Assembly (NCBI RefSeq): GCF_019802055.1
Contig: NZ_JAHVHW010000007.1
Span: 1,451,403 to 1,515,402, forward strand
Length of the DNA stretch: 64,000 bases
Source: Ferrimonas balearica
Lineage (GTDB): Bacteria; Pseudomonadota; Gammaproteobacteria; Enterobacterales; Shewanellaceae
Reading direction: 5' to 3'
Of the stretch, positions 50,397 to 58,106 are shown in pieces. A program made the position numbers and the translations under genes. Every line of letters begins with the position of its first letter. Within the stretch, counting starts at the first letter, position 1. The notes under the pieces were generated by a model that ran no database searches, had not been told where the DNA came from, and worked only from the letters and a program-made list of their open reading frames with translations.

Positions 50397-50411
50397 TTGT
50401 GCGCTGCACAA
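50397..50411. promoter_or_regulatory. PhaR operator, copy 1
   Basis: TTGTGC - GCT - GCACAA, a perfect palindrome identical in its arms to the copy at 50456. It lies just before the -35 box of the phasin promoter and 90 bp before phaR. Confidence 0.75.
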
Positions 50412-50417
50412 TTTTGC

Positions 50418-50446
50418 TTGATCTTTCATCAATGGCTGCCTAAATT
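50418..50446 (+). promoter_or_regulatory. Sigma-70 promoter of the phasin gene
   Basis: TTGATC, 17-bp spacer, TAAATT. The predicted start is near 50453, with operator copy 2 immediately downstream. Confidence 0.6.
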
Positions 50447-50455
50447 GAACAGGAA

Positions 50456-50470
50456 TTGTGCAGTGCACAA
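50456..50470. promoter_or_regulatory. PhaR operator, copy 2
   Basis: TTGTGC - AGT - GCACAA, same arms as copy 1, with 59 bp between centres. It covers the bases just after the predicted transcription start. Confidence 0.75.
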
Positions 50471-50504
50471 TCGTTATTCAAAGCACTTTATGGGAGCTCT
50501 ATCC

Positions 50505-50882
50505 ATGTTTACTGACGTTAAGACCCAGTTTGATGAGCAGCTGCAGCGCAACATTGAGGCCAACAGCAAGGTGCGTGAATTGAGCACCCAATTCGCCAGC
50601 GATGCTGCAATGCGAAACAACGATTTTGTTAATCAGATGGTGCAAAGCAGCCTGGAAAACAGCCAGGCATTGGCCCAGTGCGCCACGCCGACACAGTTGC
50701 TGGAAAAGCAGGTGGAACTGACCAATCAGTTCCGGGAAGGGGTGGAGAGCTATCTGAAGACCAGCTTCGAGGCACTGACCCAATACGGCCAGACTGTCAC
50801 CGAGTTGACCGGGGAACTGGTGCAAGCCAGCAGCCCTAAAGTCACGCCCTCCAGCCGCCGCAAGAACCCCAAAGACGCTTGA
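50505..50882 (+). CDS. Phasin (PHA granule-associated protein)
   Basis: Role: coats polyhydroxyalkanoate granules. Seen: 125 residues from ATG 50505 (MFTDVKTQFDEQLQRNIEAN), mainly amphipathic helix, with NQFREGVESYLKTSFEAL and LTQYGQTVTELTGELV matching the phasin_2 pattern; a short basic tail (SSRRKNPKDA) ends it. ATG 50490 would add five residues, MGALS, and is also possible. Context: divergent from phaR and under the two operators. A terminator follows at 50894. Confidence 0.88.
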   Translation: MFTDVKTQFDEQLQRNIEANSKVRELSTQFASDAAMRNNDFVNQMVQSSLENSQALAQCATPTQLLEKQVELTNQFREGVESYLKTSFEALTQYGQTVTELTGELVQASSPKVTPSSRRKNPKDA

Positions 50883-50893
50883 TCCCAGCCCTA

Positions 50894-50932
50894 CCCCCAA
50901 CCCGTCGAGCGGCGAGTTGGGGGTCTCTTTTT
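50894..50932 (+). terminator. Rho-independent terminator of the phasin gene
   Basis: Arms CCCCCAAC and GTTGGGGG, loop 14 bases, then TCTCTTTTT. Confidence 0.85.
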
Positions 50933-51039
50933 CAAATTGCCAAGCGGGTCACACTCCATTCGGCAAACTACCCCTTTTGAGGCAGTGTGCTTGTCAAAAC
51001 AATGCGTTACGGTTTTGGCATTAAAAGAAGGAGAGTGCG

Positions 51040-51375
51040 ATGTTCTGGCGGATCCCGTTACTGGTTCTGGCCTACCTGCTGTTGGCTGCCCATTTTATGC
51101 GTTTTGGCGCTCAGCTCCCTATGGCGGTGCTGGCTTTGGCTCCGGTGCTGCTGTTTGTCCGAAAGCGATGGGCCATTCAACTGCTGCAAGCCGGGCTTGT
51201 GATTGGTGTTGTTGCGGTCTGGTTTCCCAGCACGCTTGAGTTCATTAACCAACGGCAGTCCGTTGGCGCTCCCTGGCTCAGGCTGGCCGCCATCATGGGT
51301 GGCGTGATGCTGTTTACCCTGAGCGCCGCCTGGGCGATTCATCCCTTGTGGCGAGACGCTAGACCGAAGAGCTAG
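51040..51375 (+). CDS. Small membrane protein (111 aa)
   Basis: Seen: 111 residues from ATG 51040 with AAGGAG 7-8 bases upstream. Four hydrophobic helices: IPLLVLAYLLLAAHFM, MAVLALAPVLLFV, LLQAGLVIGVVAVWF and AAIMGGVMLFTLSAAWAI. I do not recognise a family. The product ends at a terminator (51379). Context: single gene between the phasin and yebG genes. Confidence 0.75.
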   Translation: MFWRIPLLVLAYLLLAAHFMRFGAQLPMAVLALAPVLLFVRKRWAIQLLQAGLVIGVVAVWFPSTLEFINQRQSVGAPWLRLAAIMGGVMLFTLSAAWAIHPLWRDARPKS

Positions 51376-51378
51376 ATC

Positions 51379-51409
51379 AAAAAAGACCGGCAGTTACCGG
51401 TCTTTTTTC
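51379..51409. terminator. Bidirectional rho-independent terminator
   Basis: AAAAAAGACCGG - CAGTTA-type loop - CCGGTCTTTTTT. It closes the 111-aa gene and the convergent yebG gene, whose stop is 10 bp away. Confidence 0.92.
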
Positions 51410-51418
51410 GTGCCTCTA

Positions 51419-51694
51419 TCAAGCGGCTTTGCTGGTTTTCGCCGAGGCTTTTGCAACCGGTTTGGCCGCTTTCCCGCCTTTCAGCAACGTCATCAACTCA
51501 GCCTTCCGCTCTGCCAGGTACAGCGCCAGTTCTTCGAGCTTTTCCTCTTCCACCAGCGCTGACTGGGCCAGAATCGGCTCCAGTGTTTCAGCCAGATCCA
51601 GCATCTTGTCGTAGGCGTCCGCTTCGGCTTTGGTTGAAAAGGTCATCCGCTCCTCTCCGTCCCGCTCCACCACGTACTTGACGATCACCGCCAT
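51419..51694 (-). CDS. yebG: YebG family SOS-induced protein
   Basis: Role: small DNA-damage-inducible protein of unknown mechanism, LexA-controlled in E. coli. Seen: 91 residues. The N-terminus MAVIVKYVVERDGEE, then KAEADAYDKMLDLAETLEP, is nearly colinear with E. coli YebG (MAVEVKYVVIREGEE...KKEADAYDKMLD). The C-terminus is Lys/Ala-rich (AKPVAKASAKTSKAA), like a histone-like tail. Regulation: a LexA-like box 54 bp upstream. Confidence 0.92.
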   Translation of the reverse strand: MAVIVKYVVERDGEERMTFSTKAEADAYDKMLDLAETLEPILAQSALVEEEKLEELALYLAERKAELMTLLKGGKAAKPVAKASAKTSKAA

Positions 51695-51747
51695 GTCCGC
51701 ATCCTCATTGTCATTGGCTCAATCCGCGCCCAGAGTAACAAAGGGCC

Positions 51748-51763
51748 CTGGATAAATAAACAG
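51748..51763 (-). promoter_or_regulatory. LexA-like box upstream of yebG
   Basis: CTGG - ATAAATAA - ACAG on the plus strand, that is CTGT - TTATTTAT - CCAG read with yebG. One base differs from the CTGT-N8-ACAG consensus, and the spacer is AT-rich as in real sites. Confidence 0.7.
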
Positions 51764-51913
51764 TGTTTTGTGCAAAGGGTAATCTCACCCTTTAATTCAG
51801 GCTTGGCTACGCTTTAGAGAACAGAGAAGGATAAGTGAGTGATTCCCGCCCATTTTGTGGCAACGCCACCCTGCGCGTCGGAGTCCCTCAATGCTAAGGA
51901 AAGCCAGTCAACC

Positions 51914-53098
51914 ATGAGCCGTTCCGTTTTACTTTGGGCGTTACGCAGAAAAGCGCAACGCTGGTGGCGTTTTCGCCTCCGAAATCTGCAGTTTCTTTTG
52001 GCGCGCCCTCATATCCATATCGTGGTTCACGAGCCTGAGCGTTGGGTTCTGGGCTATTTCGAGTGGCTGAACCGCTATCATCCCGTGGTATTCCAGCATC
52101 TGCGCTTCAGTTGCAGCGATGGCCTGTGCGCGCACTGGTGGCCCGGCGGTCGGGCGCTCTTTCCCTGGTTGCCACTCTCAGGCCAGGACCTCACCGCGCC
52201 ACCCACCTCGGGGTTACTGGCGCTGGAGCAGCATTACCGGGAAAAGGGGCTGCCGGTGCTCAATCCGGTCTCGGAATTAAGCCACACTCGCCACGCCACC
52301 GCACTGGCCACCGCCCAGGAGTTGGGTATGCAGTGTGCGCCTCTCCAACGCTGCCATCAGGAGAGCGATTTCAACGCGCTGAGCCTTGACCTTGGTTTGC
52401 CCTTTTTACTCCGGGATCTCAGTGCCCTGGATCAACGTCCGATAACCATCCACAGTCGTCTGCAGTGGCAACAGGTGCCCTGGCGGCAACTGAAGCAGCC
52501 AGTGGCGTGCAAAGGATTGGGTTGCAAGTCGGAGAGCAATCAGCAGTTGATCCTCGGTGTGGCCACCGGAGAGCAACTCACCCTCTTTCACCCCCAGTTC
52601 ATGCTACCGGTTTCTTTACCCGGCGTGGATGCGGGTGCAATCCACCGACTGCAGCAGTCACTTGGGCTCGAGATGCTGGCGCTGGAGTTCAGCCTGGACA
52701 ACCGTGGGGCATTGGTGTTGCGCAATGTGGCGCCGTTAGCCCCCATGCTGGAGAACGACGCGCGGCTGAATGTCAGTGCGGAAAGGCAACAAGCCTGCTA
52801 TGCCGCACTGCTCGAGGCACTGCTCAGCGGTGTTGGATGGCACTACGATGGGATGCGGCTGTCCATCCCGTCAACGCCATTGCATCGTGTGTCGGCTGAT
52901 TATCTCCACCAGGAGATTGAGCGCGCCCGCAACCAGAATCAGCGCCAGCGCCTCGTCATACCGAAACAGTTCAAACGCGCTGTCGACGAAAAAGCCAAGG
53001 GTCGCAATACCGAGCATGCCCATCATGGCGGTTTCCCGCACCATCGACTCAAACCGGTACATCAGCAAACTGGTCATCCCCGGGTAGACCCTGGGTAG
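51914..53098 (+). CDS. ATP-grasp-like hypothetical protein, C-terminus runs into antisense of a permease gene
   Basis: Seen: 394 residues from ATG 51914 (MSRSVLLWALRRKAQRWWRF). The middle contains LNPVSELSHTRHATALATAQ (near 115), VACKGLGCKSESNQQLI and LGLEMLALEFSLDN...LVLRNVAPL, an order reminiscent of ATP-grasp proteins (pre-ATP-grasp, then a lid strand and an ExN/RN acidic strand), but key residues are not clear. Odd: residues about 320-394 are encoded by bases that read on the other strand as the end of the PhnE-like permease (52871-53098). The natural C-terminus was probably near residue 320, so a stop may have been lost. I do not recognise a family. Confidence 0.6.
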   Translation: MSRSVLLWALRRKAQRWWRFRLRNLQFLLARPHIHIVVHEPERWVLGYFEWLNRYHPVVFQHLRFSCSDGLCAHWWPGGRALFPWLPLSGQDLTAPPTSGLLALEQHYREKGLPVLNPVSELSHTRHATALATAQELGMQCAPLQRCHQESDFNALSLDLGLPFLLRDLSALDQRPITIHSRLQWQQVPWRQLKQPVACKGLGCKSESNQQLILGVATGEQLTLFHPQFMLPVSLPGVDAGAIHRLQQSLGLEMLALEFSLDNRGALVLRNVAPLAPMLENDARLNVSAERQQACYAALLEALLSGVGWHYDGMRLSIPSTPLHRVSADYLHQEIERARNQNQRQRLVIPKQFKRAVDEKAKGRNTEHAHHGGFPHHRLKPVHQQTGHPRVDPG

Positions 53099-54304
53099 CA
53101 GTTCGTAATGGTGGCGATTGGCACCACGACTGGCGTCCGGCCTCAAGGGCAGCCGGTCCGCTTCCCGCGCTGTCAGAAACGCCACCAGCGCACCATTATG
53201 CAGTGCCAACGCCAACGCGGCGGGCAACATGCTGGGACCCAGCACCAGAACCAGTACAAAGGCGAGCAGCAACTCCGGTACGGATCGGCCCAACAGCAAG
53301 CCGGCCTGGCCCAGATAACGCCAGCGCCCGACCAGGGCACGACTGGCCCAAGGCCAGAACAGCAGGGCAAACAGAAAACTCAGCGCCAGCGCGAGGCCCG
53401 ACACCAGCAAGGTGCCTCGCAACCCCTGCCAAAGCTGCGGCATCAACGCCTGCCCCCAGCTCAATAGACCCGAGAGATCCCCCTCCAGCAGCGGCACGGG
53501 CCAGATCGCCTGCCCCAGAAAGTGCCATAGCCAGCTTGGGTCGGGCCATAAAGCGTCAGGAAGCCAGTACAGTGCAGCAGCGCCAAGAGGGATCAGCAAA
53601 GCAGGTCGGGCCCACCATCGCAGGGTGCCAATCAACAGCAGGAATAGCCAAAGCAGCGCGCCCCCCTCGGCGTAGTACCCCTGCCGATACGCCGTTTCAA
53701 GATAAAACCCCAGTGTCGGCAGCCCGATGAATCCCAGTACGGTTGAGGAACGCAATGCGCACTCAAAACGGTATCGGGTGTAGCTCTTCAGTGCTGGCCA
53801 CATGGGCGCCAACCGTGCATACAGCACCCTGTCGAGCCAGCGGGTCTGTGGCGGCAGGGCTCGCTCCACCTCGACCGGTGATTGGTCGAGGATTTCTGAG
53901 TAGACCCGGGCAAACATGGCACCGAACGGCAGCGTCAACGCCAGCACCCCCGTCAGTCCCGACAATCCGAACAACTGCATAAAGATCAGAGCCCAGAACA
54001 GCTCATGAATCGCCCGAATCCAGGCACAGATCCCACGGACCCACCAGCGATGGTAAAACAGGGCAATGATGGCCCCCAGCGCCACCCCACCTCCGGTGCC
54101 TAGCAGTGCAAAGGCCAACGTGGCGAACAGCGCTTCGGCCAGATGCTCAGTGGCAAAGAAGTCAGGAACAAGCAGCCCTTGTCCGAGTCGCGACAGCTCG
54201 TTCAGAGGCTCGGTGCGGGTTAACGTCAGGTCGCCGAGAAACACGCAGAGCAAACCGACCAGAGCAACGCCTCCGGTCAGTCGCCTTAACGACCGGGTCA
54301 TCAT
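52871..54304 (-). CDS. PhnE-like ABC permease, two permease domains fused
   Basis: Role: membrane component of a phosphonate/phosphite/phosphate-type importer. Seen: 477 residues from ATG 54304 (or 54301), with about a dozen membrane helices in two similar halves. Each half carries the EAA-like loop: EVERALPPQTRWLDRVLYA in the first, and ANRHHYELLPRVYPGMTSLL in the second; each also has the RFE...R.S/E.. pattern (RFECALRSSTVLGFIGLPTLG and RFESMVRETAMMGMLGIATLG). PhnE is normally about 260 residues, so this is a fusion of two copies. Context: ATG overlaps the ATPase stop. Its 3' end overlaps the convergent gene by 228 bp. Confidence 0.9.
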   Translation of the reverse strand: MMTRSLRRLTGGVALVGLLCVFLGDLTLTRTEPLNELSRLGQGLLVPDFFATEHLAEALFATLAFALLGTGGGVALGAIIALFYHRWWVRGICAWIRAIHELFWALIFMQLFGLSGLTGVLALTLPFGAMFARVYSEILDQSPVEVERALPPQTRWLDRVLYARLAPMWPALKSYTRYRFECALRSSTVLGFIGLPTLGFYLETAYRQGYYAEGGALLWLFLLLIGTLRWWARPALLIPLGAAALYWLPDALWPDPSWLWHFLGQAIWPVPLLEGDLSGLLSWGQALMPQLWQGLRGTLLVSGLALALSFLFALLFWPWASRALVGRWRYLGQAGLLLGRSVPELLLAFVLVLVLGPSMLPAALALALHNGALVAFLTAREADRLPLRPDASRGANRHHYELLPRVYPGMTSLLMYRFESMVRETAMMGMLGIATLGFFVDSAFELFRYDEALALILVAGALNLLVEIISRHTMQWR

Positions 54305-54957
54305 AGATAGAGGGCGTCCAGATCGGACTGAATAACGGCCACCGCTGGCCGGTCCCACAGGATGCGCCCCTCAGACAGACCTATCACCCGGTCAAAGCAG
54401 GCCCGCGCCAGCGACACATCGTGCAGCGCCACAATGGCGCCCTGATGGCGGGACAGTGCTATCTCCATCAGCGCCCTGCCCTGCACAGCATCCAGGGCGG
54501 ACACCGGCTCATCTCCGATAAATACCGGCTTGTTGCGGCACAAGGCCCGGCCCAGTGCGGTGCGCTGACGCTGGCCTCCGGACAGATTGGCCACCGGTGT
54601 CATCAACTTGTCGGCGATGCCCAGGGAGTCGCACAGCGCGGCAATGTCGCGGCGAGGGCCCGGCAAGGGCCAAAGCAGGTTAAGCAGATTGTAGAAACTG
54701 TTGTGACGTTCCAGCTGCCCCATATAGATGTTGTGAAACACCGAGAGGGGCTCTACCAGCCCCTGCGCCTGGGGGCAAAGGGCAATATGCTCAGGGGCCT
54801 GCTGGTATAGGTGGGAGAGTAAGGTGGTTTTTCCAACCCCTGAACGGCCAAGCAGTGCCACTTTCTCGTCGGTGCCGATGGTCAGGTTCACCCCTTCCAG
54901 AACCGGCACCTCCCCCTGTGTCAAAGTGGCATTGTCCAGCCGAAAGGGCGTCATCAA
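54301..54957 (-). CDS. PhnC-like ABC ATPase
   Basis: Seen: 218 residues from ATG 54957. Walker A GRSGVGKTTLL (about 37-47), signature LSGGQRQRTALGRAL, Walker B VFIGDEPVSALD (Gly for the usual Ala, Val for Thr), H-loop VALHDVSLARACFDRVIGL. The DEPVSALD form is typical of PhnC/PstB-like ATPases. The protein is shorter than PhnC (about 260) because the C-terminal segment is missing. Context: overlaps both neighbours (ATGATGA at each end), so the three subunits are translated together. Confidence 0.92.
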   Translation of the reverse strand: MMTPFRLDNATLTQGEVPVLEGVNLTIGTDEKVALLGRSGVGKTTLLSHLYQQAPEHIALCPQAQGLVEPLSVFHNIYMGQLERHNSFYNLLNLLWPLPGPRRDIAALCDSLGIADKLMTPVANLSGGQRQRTALGRALCRNKPVFIGDEPVSALDAVQGRALMEIALSRHQGAIVALHDVSLARACFDRVIGLSEGRILWDRPAVAVIQSDLDALYL

Positions 54958-55805
54958 CGCAGCAGTCCGATCGCCTCCGCCACTTCGGCGATTGGCTGAT
55001 AGTCTTCATTGCTGGCTTCAACAAACCCCTGACGAGGAAACGCGGCGAGCAGGTCCGGATCGCTCATGGCCAGCAGCGCCGCTTTGACTCTGGCACTGAA
55101 CCCCTCACCGAAGCGGCGATCCAGATCCCCACGCACCGTCCAGTGGTAATCGGGATACGGCGGTGTTTCCCACATCACTTTGATCTTGGCCGGGTCCACC
55201 TGGCCGTCACGAATCGCCTGCTGCCACACCTTGTAGTTCACGGCTCCAGCGTCGTAAACCCCGGCCTGAACCTGGGCCAGGGTGCGGCTGTGATCCCCGG
55301 AAAAGCCAACGCGGCTGAAGATTTCAGAGTCCTTACCCAGGTACTTTTCGATGTAGTACTGGGGCATCAACCGACCGGAGGTGGACCCCTTCGCGCCGTA
55401 GGTAAAGCTCAGACCCATCAGGTCTTCCCGCTTCAGTTCCCGCTGATGCGCCAGGCCGGTTTTGGTGTTCACGACGAAATAGGTGCGGAAAAACTGGTCT
55501 TCGTAGCCCTGAGCGATCGCCTGAGAGCCTGGCACCATACGCCGTGCCTGCAAGCCGGAAAGACCGCCGAACCAAGCCAACTGGACCTGATTGTTGCGAA
55601 ACGCGGTTACGGCGGCGGAGTAGGATTTCACCGGCAGATAGCGCACCTCGACCTCCAGCGTGTCGGACAGGTATTCGGCCACCTGTTCGAAGCGGGTTCG
55701 CAACTTCCGCTCATCCTGATCCGGGATTGCGGTAAAGTACAGTGTCTCGGCGCCGGCCTGCACCGACAGCAACAGCACGACTGCAACCAACAAAGCACGA
55801 ATCAT
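54954..55805 (-). CDS. PhnD/PtxB-like substrate-binding protein
   Basis: Role: periplasmic receptor for a phosphonate-, phosphite- or phosphate-like ligand. Seen: 283 residues, signal peptide MIRALLVAVVLLLSVQAGA, then LYFTAIPDQDERKLRTRFEQ, VEVRYLPVKSYSAAVTAFRN, LAWFGGLSGLQARR and SFTYGAKGSTSGRLMPQYY (about 133-151), the STSG loop that binds phosphonate oxyanions in PhnD, and AGAVNYKVW. Ligand identity cannot be decided. Context: first gene of the minus-strand operon phnD-phnC-phnE, divergent from phoPQ 194 bp away. Confidence 0.92.
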   Translation of the reverse strand: MIRALLVAVVLLLSVQAGAETLYFTAIPDQDERKLRTRFEQVAEYLSDTLEVEVRYLPVKSYSAAVTAFRNNQVQLAWFGGLSGLQARRMVPGSQAIAQGYEDQFFRTYFVVNTKTGLAHQRELKREDLMGLSFTYGAKGSTSGRLMPQYYIEKYLGKDSEIFSRVGFSGDHSRTLAQVQAGVYDAGAVNYKVWQQAIRDGQVDPAKIKVMWETPPYPDYHWTVRGDLDRRFGEGFSARVKAALLAMSDPDLLAAFPRQGFVEASNEDYQPIAEVAEAIGLLR

Positions 55806-55998
55806 GACGTCATCCTTGGTGAAAAAGGGGAACGGTATTCTACTTCAATGACCGTTTTTTGCCATTTCTGTTAACAGGAAATGAGAATGCCAGCTCACGA
55901 TTTTGCTACAGTGGCGACACTCTGCTCTGCAAGTTCAGCAAAGATACAGCCGTGAAGCGTATGCTGTAACGGTTTTAAAGCCTTTTCGGACACCCGGT

Positions 55999-56673
55999 AT
56001 GCAAATTCTCGTTATTGAAGATGATCCGCTCCTCTGCCACCACCTCAAGGTTCGCCTGACTGAGATGGGAAACCAGGTCCAGGCCAGTCAGACCGCTTCC
56101 GAAGGGGAGTACCTGGCCAACAACTATCCGCTGGACATTGCGGTGATCGATCTGGGCCTGCCAGATGAAAGCGGCTTGTCCCTGATCCAGCGCCTGAGAG
56201 AGCAGGACAAAGCCTTCCCGATCCTGATCCTGACTGCCCGCGACAGTTGGCAGGACAAGGTTGAAGGCCTCAATGCCGGTGCAGACGACTATCTGGTTAA
56301 GCCCTTCCGCATGGAGGAGTTGATGGCCCGTCTGAACGCCCTGGTGCGCCGCAGCGCCGGTTTTATCAAGCCTGAGATCAGCTGTGGCAACCTGAAGATG
56401 GACCTGACCGGCAAAAGCGTCACCCTGGCGGGCGAACTGCTGGAGTTGACCGCGTTTGAGTATCAGATCCTTGAGTACCTGATGCGTCATCATCAGCAGG
56501 TGATCTCCAAACAGCGTTTGCTGGACGTGCTGTACGAGGATCGGGAGGGCGACCCCAATACGGTTGAGGTGATGATCTCCCGTCTGCGTAAGAAGTTGAT
56601 CAGTGGTGGCATGGACAACCCGATTGTTACCATTCGCGGTCAGGGCTATCGCTTTAACCAGGCCTGCCAATGA
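55999..56673 (+). CDS. phoP: Response regulator PhoP
   Basis: Role: OmpR-family regulator of Mg2+/envelope stress responses. Seen: 224 residues from ATG 55999 (MQILVIEDDPLLCHHLKVRL), matching E. coli PhoP along its length: DIAVIDLGLPDESGLSLIQR (phosphoacceptor Asp 51), LILTARDSWQDKVEGLNAGA, DDYLVKPF, then the winged helix with ELTAFEYQILEYLMRHH and RGQGYRFN. Context: overlaps phoQ by 4 bp (ATGA) and is divergent from the phnD-like gene. A longer upstream reading frame to 55903 has no PhoP-like sequence. Confidence 0.94.
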   Translation: MQILVIEDDPLLCHHLKVRLTEMGNQVQASQTASEGEYLANNYPLDIAVIDLGLPDESGLSLIQRLREQDKAFPILILTARDSWQDKVEGLNAGADDYLVKPFRMEELMARLNALVRRSAGFIKPEISCGNLKMDLTGKSVTLAGELLELTAFEYQILEYLMRHHQQVISKQRLLDVLYEDREGDPNTVEVMISRLRKKLISGGMDNPIVTIRGQGYRFNQACQ

Positions 56674-58049
56674 CCATGCGTTTTCGCCAGCTTTGCCAGC
56701 GTCCCACCATATTTCGACGGGTCATCGGCACCTCGATGATCGTGCTGACGCTGGCGATTCTGACGCTGGCCGGTGCTGAGCGCTATCTCAACGAAAACGA
56801 CCTTTATGGCCGTACCGCCCGAACCATTCCCTCTCAGCTGGCCTACATCGGTGAGGAGTTGCGGGAGGATGGGGTGCAGATTGGTTCAGGCACGCTGGCC
56901 AGTGACGAGCAGTTCAAACCCGGCGCCAACCTGTTCGCGGTGTGCCACGACACCCTCGGCAGCATCTTCGTCTCCCGTGGTGCCCGAAGCCAGGGCCTGG
57001 TCGGGCTGTGCGATGCGGCACCGATGGATCCGGACTCGTTGCCCACCCACCCGATAACCCTCAGCAACGGCCGCCCCTACTACCTCTACTCCCTCGCCTT
57101 TGATACGGACAAAGGTCACTACGAAGTGATCATCGCGCGGGATGGTGCCGAAGCGGCCGCGGAGCTGAAAACCCTGGACCGCCGTCTGGCGATTAAGGTG
57201 GCCATCACCCTGCCCATTATTTTGCTGCTGTTGATCAGTGCTGCCCTCTGGGGCATGAAACCGTTGAAACACCTCGGCCAGCAACTGCATGAGATCATCA
57301 AGGGATCGCGTACGCGCCTGGATACCCCTCAGGCCAACGAACTGCATGAGATCACCATGGCGCTGAACGAGATGCTGACCCAGTCAGAACGGCGCAAAGA
57401 GACCTATCAGAACGCCATGAAGGACCTGGCTCACAGCCTCAAAACCCGACTGGCAGCCAGTCAGGCGATTCTTGACGAGTCGGGGGACCCGGCGGACAAA
57501 CGTCAGGAGCTCTATGAGCAGTTGGGCCAGATGGACCTGCTGGTGCAGTACCAGCTGCGTAAAGCCACCATGGGTCGCCAGGGTCTGAGCCAGTCCAACA
57601 CCCCCTTCGAGCCGGTGCTTCGCCAACTCTCCGCCATGCTGAATAAGGTGTACCGGGACAAGGCAGTGACCTGCCAACTGGATCTCGACCCTGAATGCCC
57701 CTTCCCCGGTTCCAAAGAGGACCTGATGGAACTGATGGGCAACCTGATGGACAACGCCTACCGCTTCGCGCTCAATACTGTCCGGGTTTCTGTCAGCCGA
57801 ACTCCGGCGGGCCACTGTCTGCTGCAGGTCGAAGATGATGGCCCGGGCATCGACCCCGCCGAACGACAGCGGGTGCTGCGAAGAGGCGAACGTGCCGATG
57901 AGCGTCACCCCGGCCAGGGGATTGGATTGGCGGTCTGCCATGAGTTGGCCATCGCCTATGGCGGTGAACTGACCATTGATGAGTCGCCTCTGCAGGGCGC
58001 CCGCATCAATCTGCTCTTTCCGTTAGATGGTTATTCCACCAAGGTATGA
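56670..58049 (+). CDS. phoQ: Sensor histidine kinase PhoQ
   Basis: Role: membrane sensor for divalent cations, acidic pH or antimicrobial peptides, controlling PhoP. Seen: 459 residues; two membrane helices (GTSMIVLTLAILTLAGAERY and IKVAITLPIILLLLISAALW) bracket a periplasmic domain (about 45-170). H-box DLAHSLKTRLAA (like DLTHSLKTPLA of E. coli PhoQ, with Arg for Pro), N-box MGNLMDNAYRFALNTVR, G1 VEDDGPGID and G2 PGQGIGLAVCHE. Odd: the acidic cluster of E. coli PhoQ (EDDDDAE) is not evident in the sensor domain, where the nearest acidic stretch is DAAPMDPD. Context: coupled to phoP. Confidence 0.92.
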   Translation: MTMRFRQLCQRPTIFRRVIGTSMIVLTLAILTLAGAERYLNENDLYGRTARTIPSQLAYIGEELREDGVQIGSGTLASDEQFKPGANLFAVCHDTLGSIFVSRGARSQGLVGLCDAAPMDPDSLPTHPITLSNGRPYYLYSLAFDTDKGHYEVIIARDGAEAAAELKTLDRRLAIKVAITLPIILLLLISAALWGMKPLKHLGQQLHEIIKGSRTRLDTPQANELHEITMALNEMLTQSERRKETYQNAMKDLAHSLKTRLAASQAILDESGDPADKRQELYEQLGQMDLLVQYQLRKATMGRQGLSQSNTPFEPVLRQLSAMLNKVYRDKAVTCQLDLDPECPFPGSKEDLMELMGNLMDNAYRFALNTVRVSVSRTPAGHCLLQVEDDGPGIDPAERQRVLRRGERADERHPGQGIGLAVCHELAIAYGGELTIDESPLQGARINLLFPLDGYSTKV

Positions 58050-58058
58050 ACGGTAAAC

Positions 58059-58100
58059 GCCTCCTGCACGGTCTCTACTCTGGCAGACACCACAGGAGGC
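58059..58100 (+). promoter_or_regulatory. Leader hairpin pairing with the Shine-Dalgarno of the DUF2057 gene
   Basis: GCCTCCTG (58059-58066) is perfectly complementary to CAGGAGGC (58093-58100), which contains the AGGAGG ribosome-binding site 7 bases before ATG 58107. The loop is 26 bases. When formed, it would hide the site. Confidence 0.55.
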
Positions 58101-58106
58101 TTTACC

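Noticed and set aside
55903-55998. 32-residue N-terminal extension of PhoP
   Set aside because: The PhoP sequence starts at ATG 55999, and the extension has no family-like residues.
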